From: Candidatus Sulfotelmatobacter sp.
Lineage (GTDB): Bacteria > Acidobacteriota > Terriglobia > Terriglobales > Acidobacteriaceae
DNA length: 8,673 nt
Direction: 5' to 3'
Assembly (NCBI GenBank): GCA_030037515.1
Contig: JASHRE010000658.1
Location: forward strand, 1-8,673
This document shows positions 4,046-8,673 of this stretch, piece after piece. Position 1 is the first letter of the stretch; every line of letters starts with the position of its first letter. The notes below the pieces were generated by a model. It saw nothing but the letters and a program-made list of their open reading frames with translations. It was not told the origin of the DNA and ran no database searches. Made by a program: the position numbers and the translations under genes.

Positions 4046-6511
4046 CTATGGCCACGATGGGATAGTCTTCAGTGCGACGTAGGATTAGCATTACGACAGA
4101 TCAGCAAATCCCCCAGCTTTGTCTTCGTAGCCTGTTTGACATTGGCATTAGGCATAGGAGCAAATACAGCAATTTTCTCCGTTGTCAATGCGCTTTTATT
4201 AAACGATCTGCCGTATGTTCAACCACATCGCCTCGGGACTCTTTACGCTCGAATCACAGGTTCTCAGCCTTCTGACGAACGAAGAACGATCGACGGAGAA
4301 CAATGGGAACTGTTACGTGAGGGTGTGCCCTCTTTGCTTTCGGCCGTTTCTGCGATTCATCCCGCAGGGCTAGTGCTTCAGGCAGGTTCGCACTTCCAGT
4401 ATGTCAATGCAGGACGGGTTTCAGCGCATTATTTCGATGTATTGGGCATCCAGCCCCTACTTGGTCACAATATCACTGCCGAAGAGGACCTCTCGAATGG
4501 TCCTAATGTTGCCCTTTTGACCTATCCGCTGTGGCGTACAGCATTTGACAAAGACCCAAATGTTCTCGGAAAAGTCATCCTTCTCAAAGGAGAGCCATAT
4601 ACGGTTATCGGCGTATTGCCTGATCGTGCAACTACGCCTTTGGACGCAAATATATACACGGCTCTTCAACCAAGCCGTGAGGGTGAAGGGCAAGCGACCA
4701 ACTTCCTTGCCATTGTGCGGCTACGTAACGGCGCTACCTGGCAAGAGGCAAATGCTCAGATGGAACGCGCTTTGTCCCAGAGCCATCGCGCATTGGAATT
4801 CGCAAATACCAATCCCGATGGACGGCTGACCTATTACTGTATGCCGCTGCAACAAGCGGAGACTAAGGCACTCCGGCCTCAAGTTCTGGCCCTTATGCTG
4901 GCATCTGGCCTGGTGCTGCTGATCGCATGCGCCAATCTTGCCGGGCTTGCTTTGGTACGGATGTTACGTCGCACGGGAGAGATCGCTACACGCATGGCGC
5001 TTGGTGCGTCGCGCTGGCGAATTCAACGACAGCTTTGGATTGAAAATCTGCTGATTGCGTTAATAGGAGGGGCTACAGGAGTCGGGCTCGGCTTCCTTGC
5101 ACTGCGATCGATACTGAAAATGCTCCCGGAACATTTTTTGCCTGTGCAGCATGTGTCTCTCGATGGCCGTGTTTTAGTCTTTACATTTCTGCTTTCTCTG
5201 CTGACCAGCATTGTCTTTGGCATGCTCCCGGCATTTGCCACAAACAAGGTTGACCTGCGCTCGTCTATGGGCAGCCGGGCTGTCATCGGAACGGGTGGTC
5301 CTCGCCTACGGCAGGGATTGATTGCGGGAGAAGTTGCATTGACGGTCGTGCTGCTGGCTGCCGCAGGACTGCTGATTCGTACACTCGTCCATCTTGAAAC
5401 TATGTCGCCGGGGTTCAACCCGCGCGGTGTGATCACTGCGCGGGCATCTTTGGACAATGTCCGATACCAAGACCCCGAAGCCTTGCAAATATTGTTCCGC
5501 GAAAGCCTGACCGCCATGCGGGATATTCCCGGTGTCGAAAGCGCAGCCGTTGGTTTGACATTGCCCTACGAGCGCGCCCTGCTGGATGGAGTCACCATTA
5601 GCGACGGCAAGCAAACGGGTGAACAAATCTCGACCAATGAGGTGTACGTCACACCCGGTTACTTTAAGACTTTGCAGATTCCATTGCTGGGTGGCCGAGT
5701 TTTTACTGATGCGGATGGGCCAGGTAGGCAACACGTTGTAATCGTCAACGAAACTTTTGCGCGGAAGTTCTTCCATGAAGCAAATGTGGTGGGCCGCCAT
5801 CTCGAAAACAACAATGCAAATACGGTGATTGTCGGTGTCGTTGGAGACACTGAATTGTCTTCAGCAGCTCATTTAGTCGCAGGTACTGCACCTCTAGCAA
5901 ACGAAGAGACAATCTATGTTCCCTATGTGCAGATCGACGATCCCAAGTTGCTTTCCATGATGCACACATGGATTCAACCAAGCTGGATCGTGAGGGCCAC
6001 TCATCCCGCTGAAGACCTGACCGCTCAAATGCAGCGTGCTTTGGCGGGTGCCGATCCGGGGCTTCCATTCTCCGGTTTCTACAACATGAGCGAACTACAA
6101 GCAAAAACTTTGGCCATGCAACGGGTTGAAGTTGCTCTCCTCACAACGATGGCTGCTCTCGCTTTGTTGCTTAGCGCGGTAGGTATCTTTGCACTTGTCG
6201 CACATATGGTAGCGGAGCGGTCCAGAGAGATCGGTATTCGGCTTGCGCTCGGTTCGACGATTCGAGGGGCGATGATTTATGCAGGTAAATCGGGAGCGGC
6301 TGCTTCGGCTATGGGATTGATCCTTGGGCTGCTTGCTTGCGTGGGCGTTCTGCGTGTCCTGCAGAGTGTCCTCTACGGTGTGCACGTGTATGACAGTGCA
6401 ACCCTCCTATCGGTGGTATTTACAGTCGCAGCCGTCACCGCTCTTGCGAGCGCAATACCCGCCCTGAGAGTCGCGAGGATTGATCCCAATAAAGCACTGC
6501 GAGAAGACTGA
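3854..6511 (+). CDS. ADOP-family ABC transporter permease (MacB/FtsX-like), full length
   Basis: An 885-residue inner-membrane permease with two MacB/FtsX-like units in one chain (ADOP type, TIGR03434). ATG 3854 was chosen because AGGAGG lies 4 bases upstream; the open frame reaches back to 3689 but only through the padR gene. Residues 1-64 are the cytoplasmic permease prefix domain (LFSRRRRYEE, then REFGNVTRIEERSREVW). Membrane helices are near 88-110, 346-368, 399-420, 440-462, 491-513, 762-784, 818-840 and 851-873. Large periplasmic domains lie at about 111-345 and 514-760, giving the 1+3 pattern twice. The motifs RRTGEIATRMALGAS, in the loop after helix 2, and RSREIGIRLALGS, in the loop after helix 6, are the conserved FtsX coupling loops. 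MacB relatives use an ATPase for mechanical transmission or export; no ATPase gene is here, so the partner must be encoded elsewhere or be absent. The substrate is unknown. GC content falls just after the prefix. Confidence 0.95.
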   Translation: MGWLRQLFSRRRRYEELSETIREHLDEKIADLMDRGMTREEAEHVARREFGNVTRIEERSREVWLWPRWDSLQCDVGLALRQISKSPSFVFVACLTLALGIGANTAIFSVVNALLLNDLPYVQPHRLGTLYARITGSQPSDERRTIDGEQWELLREGVPSLLSAVSAIHPAGLVLQAGSHFQYVNAGRVSAHYFDVLGIQPLLGHNITAEEDLSNGPNVALLTYPLWRTAFDKDPNVLGKVILLKGEPYTVIGVLPDRATTPLDANIYTALQPSREGEGQATNFLAIVRLRNGATWQEANAQMERALSQSHRALEFANTNPDGRLTYYCMPLQQAETKALRPQVLALMLASGLVLLIACANLAGLALVRMLRRTGEIATRMALGASRWRIQRQLWIENLLIALIGGATGVGLGFLALRSILKMLPEHFLPVQHVSLDGRVLVFTFLLSLLTSIVFGMLPAFATNKVDLRSSMGSRAVIGTGGPRLRQGLIAGEVALTVVLLAAAGLLIRTLVHLETMSPGFNPRGVITARASLDNVRYQDPEALQILFRESLTAMRDIPGVESAAVGLTLPYERALLDGVTISDGKQTGEQISTNEVYVTPGYFKTLQIPLLGGRVFTDADGPGRQHVVIVNETFARKFFHEANVVGRHLENNNANTVIVGVVGDTELSSAAHLVAGTAPLANEETIYVPYVQIDDPKLLSMMHTWIQPSWIVRATHPAEDLTAQMQRALAGADPGLPFSGFYNMSELQAKTLAMQRVEVALLTTMAALALLLSAVGIFALVAHMVAERSREIGIRLALGSTIRGAMIYAGKSGAAASAMGLILGLLACVGVLRVLQSVLYGVHVYDSATLLSVVFTVAAVTALASAIPALRVARIDPNKALRED

Positions 6512-6565
6512 GCAACAGAAAGAACGGCGATTTGCACAACCTTGTGATCTGAATAGGAGTTCCGA

Positions 6566-6757
6566 ATGCGCTGGCTCAAACAACTCTTCTCTCGTCGCCG
6601 TCGCTACGACGAGCTTTCGCAGTCGATCCGCGAACACATCGACGAAAAGATCGCCGACATGATGGATCGCGGCATGACGCAGGAGGAAGCGGAGCGAACT
6701 GCTCGCCGGGATTTCGGCAACGTCACGCGGATCGAGGAGCGCAGCCGTGAAGTCTGG
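6566..6757 (+). repeat. Prefix-domain segment repeated at 3854-4045, copy 2
   Basis: Second copy of the 192-base prefix segment, about 84 percent identical at the nucleotide level to copy 1 by hand count. The amino-acid changes are mostly conservative (E/D, L/I, L/M, T/S, R/K). The copy ends at the same point as copy 1, before the region that leads into the first membrane helix. Confidence 0.9.
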
Positions 6758-7423
6758 CAAAATTTATTCTGGGAATACCTCTTGGCAGATGCTAAATTCG
6801 CGTTGCGCCAGCCATCGAAGTCTCGCGGACCTGCTGTAATTGCCATTCTGTCATTAGCAATCGGGATTGGCGCTACGACGGCTATATTCAGTGTGGTTTA
6901 TGGCGTAATCTTACGTCCTCTCCCATATTTCGGGGCAGACCGGATCATTCATCTCAACGTGTTCGATCATTCAGGAGATCGTGGCTATGCAATGTTGTCA
7001 GGTGCCCAATTTTCGCAGCTAAAGAGCGTAAATGCGCTGGACGGAGCTATCGCCGAAGACAACTGGACAATGGCAATTACGAATGAGGAACTGCCTCAAG
7101 CCGTCCAAGTAGATCAGGTTTCGGGAAACGCTATCGATTTCTTCGGTGTACAACCGCTCTTGGGCAGAGCGTTCAGCAATGCGGATGACTCCGTAGGACA
7201 AGAGCCAAATCACGTCGCAGTCCTGGGATTTAAGTTCTGGAATAGCCACTTTGCTGGAAGATCGGACGTAATTGGCAAGACTCTGCAACTCGACGGCCAA
7301 AACTATACGGTTATCGGTGTGATGCCTAAGCAGTTTTTGTGGGGTAGTGTCGGGGGGTATGCAGGAAGCGATGTTCATCTTCCGCTGAAACTGGCGAACG
7401 ATCAAAGCCTAACGTATCACTGA
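6566..7423 (+). pseudogene. Truncated ADOP-family permease, 285-residue N-terminal stub
   Basis: The 5' third of a second ADOP gene, with AGGAG 6 bases before ATG 6566 and a 54-base gap after the first permease. Residues 1-64 are the prefix domain. One membrane helix follows at about 89-112 (AIGIGATTAIFSVV), then part of the first periplasmic domain, with FFGVQPLLGRAFS and NYTVIGVMP. The frame ends at TGA 7421-7423 after LANDQSLTYH, where a full ADOP of about 800-900 residues would continue. The other seven helices and the second periplasmic domain are absent, and no remnant was found downstream. The stop lies in a short dispersed repeat. The stub cannot work as a permease; whether it makes a stable membrane-anchored protein is unknown. 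The retained part shows no internal frameshift or stop, so the loss may be recent. Confidence 0.9.
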
Positions 7424-7442
7424 GCGGAGTCGAAGAACCCTA
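7417..7442. repeat. Dispersed repeat-like element at the ADOP truncation point
   Basis: The core CTGAGCGGAGTCGAAGAA followed by CCC resembles short dispersed repeats with the core CTGAGCGGAGTCGAAG that I recall from several bacterial groups including acidobacteria; this recollection is not checked. The 8-base core CTGAGCGG also occurs at 870-877 (minus), 1858-1865 (plus) and 3016-3023 (minus). Only 1858-1865 shows any flanking likeness. The element supplies the stop codon of the truncated permease. Confidence 0.5.
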
Positions 7443-7476
7443 CGATGTAATGGGTCAGGCGCGGAGTGGGTTTTGC

Positions 7477-7505
7477 CAACGACCGACGACCGATGACTAA
7501 CGACA
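7477..7505. repeat. Degenerate CGAC-rich tandem sequence at the DUF4440 gene start
   Basis: Short units of the type CGACCGA, CGACCGATGA and CTAACGAC follow one another here. Similar runs occur between genes in acidobacterial genomes as far as I recall, though this was not checked. The ATG chosen for the next gene lies within it. Confidence 0.4.
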
Positions 7506-7876
7506 AAGTGAGCGACGAGCAACAAATTCTCAAGCTGTTGGAAGACGGCGACCGCGCATTGATGAGCGCAGACGTCAGCGACCTTGTGCGCATCTACGCC
7601 GAAGATTACGTGCAATACGATGAGGCGGGCGTGAGTTCGACGCGGCAAGATCTGATCCAAGAGCTGACCTCAGGCAAAGTTCGCTTTCTCTCGATGCGCT
7701 CAACCGGCCGCCGGGTTCGCCTGTTGCGCGAGGATGTGGCCATCGTTCACGGTTCGGAAGACGATGACATCGAGCAGGAAGGCCAACGCTTCCCGGTCGA
7801 ATACATTTACATGGATGTGGTCATGAAACGCAGCGGCCGCTGGCAGATCCTAGCTTCGCAGCTGGCGCGGGCCTGA
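7493..7876 (+). CDS. DUF4440 / SnoaL-like NTF2-fold protein
   Basis: A 127-residue cytoplasmic protein with a single DUF4440 domain (NTF2-like cone-shaped fold). The first helix (SDEQQILKLLEDGDRALMSADVSD by function, about 6-29) leads into the family pattern LVRIYAEDYVQYDEAG. A middle segment with RRVRLLREDVAIVHGSED follows, and the final strand motif GRWQILASQLAR closes the sheet. Members include ketosteroid-isomerase-like enzymes and many uncharacterised proteins; no substrate can be assigned here. The start is uncertain: GTG 7466 gives 136 residues, ATG 7493 gives 127 and GTG 7508 is also possible. None has a good Shine-Dalgarno sequence. ATG 7493 lies in repeat-like sequence, so the native 5' end may have been replaced. 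It sits 69 bases after the broken permease gene and probably does not belong to that operon. Confidence 0.85.
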   Translation: MTNDKVSDEQQILKLLEDGDRALMSADVSDLVRIYAEDYVQYDEAGVSSTRQDLIQELTSGKVRFLSMRSTGRRVRLLREDVAIVHGSEDDDIEQEGQRFPVEYIYMDVVMKRSGRWQILASQLARA

Positions 7877-8301
7877 ATGAATTGGTCACCCGCCCCAGCC
7901 GTGGTAGGGACTGAACCGGGCGGCAAAACAGCAACAACACTAAGGCGATGGCGAAAAATGCGTTGACAACAACCGCGGTCCTCTTTTGTCGCTCAATATA
8001 ACCGCCCGGAAGCCCACCCTCATTGCCGTCCGGAGACGAAGAAGATGTCCTGGCTTTGCAGCGACCGAGGGGCGTCGATTTCCCCGATCGTTTTTTAACC
8101 AATCACCGCTGGCCTGTGAATCCAGAAACTCCCTCCCGATGGGGGCAACAATCACACTGCAAGAACGGGTAGTAGGGGAACCTCATTCCGATCTCGCTGA
8201 GACTGAACGAGGCCAATGCAGCCGAGAACGAGAAGGACCCGAGCAAACTGAACGAAGCGGATCCGCGTTGTTTCGCTCGTAGGGATTCAGGCCAGCACGC
8301 C
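7877..8301. other. 425-base stretch with no supported gene
   Basis: Several overlapping open frames exist on both strands, but none has a ribosome site, a recognisable domain or convincing composition. One minus-strand frame (8102-7821) encodes a single hydrophobic stretch (about 7980-7915) and overlaps the DUF4440 gene end; another minus frame (8375-8103) ends just before it. Together they could be remains of a decayed membrane protein gene, but the evidence is thin. A direct repeat ACTGAACGA occurs at 8202-8210 and 8247-8255. Confidence 0.5.
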
Positions 8302-8673
8302 CTACTGCCCCCTGACCTCTGCTCCCTGACCACTGATCCTGTTCTGCCAATGATTCCAAACAAACCACACCGCACCGGCCACCAGAACGAGCAGAATCAA
8401 CGCATCGAACCGATGGAAATATTTCCCCAATTCGCGCCAGTTCTGGCCCAGCTTCATCCCAAACCAAGCCAGGGCGAAGCACCAGGGCCACGATCCAAGA
8501 AACGTATAGATGTGAAAGCGGCCGCGCGGCATGCGAGCCACGCCAGCGGGTAGTGCGATGAAGGTGCGAATCACCGGCAGCAACCGCGCGACGAACACGG
8601 CGAGATATCCCCAGCGCGCGAAGAAGCGGTCGGCCCAGTCGAGTTCACGCCGCGACATCAAAATCCAGTGGCC
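8302..8673 (-). CDS. DedA/VTT-domain membrane protein, C-terminal part (5' end outside the window)
   Basis: The last 123 residues of an inner-membrane DedA-family protein; the frame is open to the right edge. DedA proteins are linked to membrane lipid transport (undecaprenyl phosphate and phospholipid scrambling) and to envelope homeostasis. The segment RRELDWADRFFARWG followed by FVARLLPVIRTFIALPAGVARM carries the conserved arginine-proline motif of the VTT domain, with the glycine and arginine residues in place. After it come a membrane helix (YTFLGSWPWCFALAWFGMKLG) and a final helix (ALILLVLVAGAVWFVW). A TTG or ATG near 8661-8656 is not the start, because the family pattern continues upstream of it to the edge. 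The last eleven residues (from ISGQGAEVRGQ) are encoded by repeat-like DNA and are not typical of the family. The next gene on this strand is far downstream. Confidence 0.9.
   Translation of the reverse strand, partial: GHWILMSRRELDWADRFFARWGYLAVFVARLLPVIRTFIALPAGVARMPRGRFHIYTFLGSWPWCFALAWFGMKLGQNWRELGKYFHRFDALILLVLVAGAVWFVWNHWQNRISGQGAEVRGQ
8306..8337. repeat. CCCTGACC-type degenerate tandem sequence
   Basis: Units CCCCTGACCTCTG, CTCCCTGACCACTG and a final ATCC follow one another. On the minus strand they encode the last residues of the DedA-family protein. I recall similar GGTCAGG runs between acidobacterial genes, but this was not checked. Confidence 0.4.

Noticed and set aside
5023..5800. 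Long minus-strand open frames inside the ADOP gene
   Set aside because: They are shadows of a well-supported permease frame, without ribosome sites or recognisable domains.

Overview
The window looks like chromosomal DNA from an acidobacterium (Acidobacteriota, probably Terriglobia). The best evidence is a PadR regulator followed by two permeases of the ADOP type (acidobacterial duplicated orphan permease), both with the short cytoplasmic prefix domain typical of that family. Short dispersed repeats of a kind I associate with these genomes agree with this. The genus cannot be fixed from the sequence. No rRNA, tRNA, CRISPR array or transposase was found.

Left part, all on the minus strand. 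A GAF-ANTAR regulator (1-668) runs off the left edge. It is followed by a 44-residue membrane miniprotein (946-1080), a secreted 148-residue protein of unknown function (1311-1757) and a secreted GyrI-like effector-binding protein (1958-2509). Next comes a RelE/HigB-type toxin and HigA-type antitoxin operon (3318 down to 2679), whose toxin gene carries a frameshift near its 3' end. A sharp inverted repeat overlaps the predicted toxin promoter.

Centre, plus strand, divergent from the toxin operon. A PadR regulator (3501-3845) lies 8 bases from a complete 885-residue ADOP permease (3854-6511). A second ADOP gene (6566-7423) is only a 285-residue stub. Its reading frame ends exactly where a dispersed repeat begins, and the six later membrane segments and most of both periplasmic domains are missing. 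PadR probably represses its own promoter and with it the permease operon.

Right part. A DUF4440/NTF2-fold protein (7493-7876, plus) starts inside repeat-like sequence. A 425-base stretch with no supported gene follows (7877-8301). The 3' part of a DedA/VTT membrane protein gene (8302-8673, minus) runs off the right edge, and its last codons also lie in repeat-like sequence.

The points most worth a second look are the frameshifted toxin with its operator, two predicted promoters so close to their start codons that the mRNAs would be leaderless, the strong conservation of the ADOP prefix beside a divergent permease core, and the repeat-associated breakage and gene-end remodelling. I do not see a clearly new multi-gene system.
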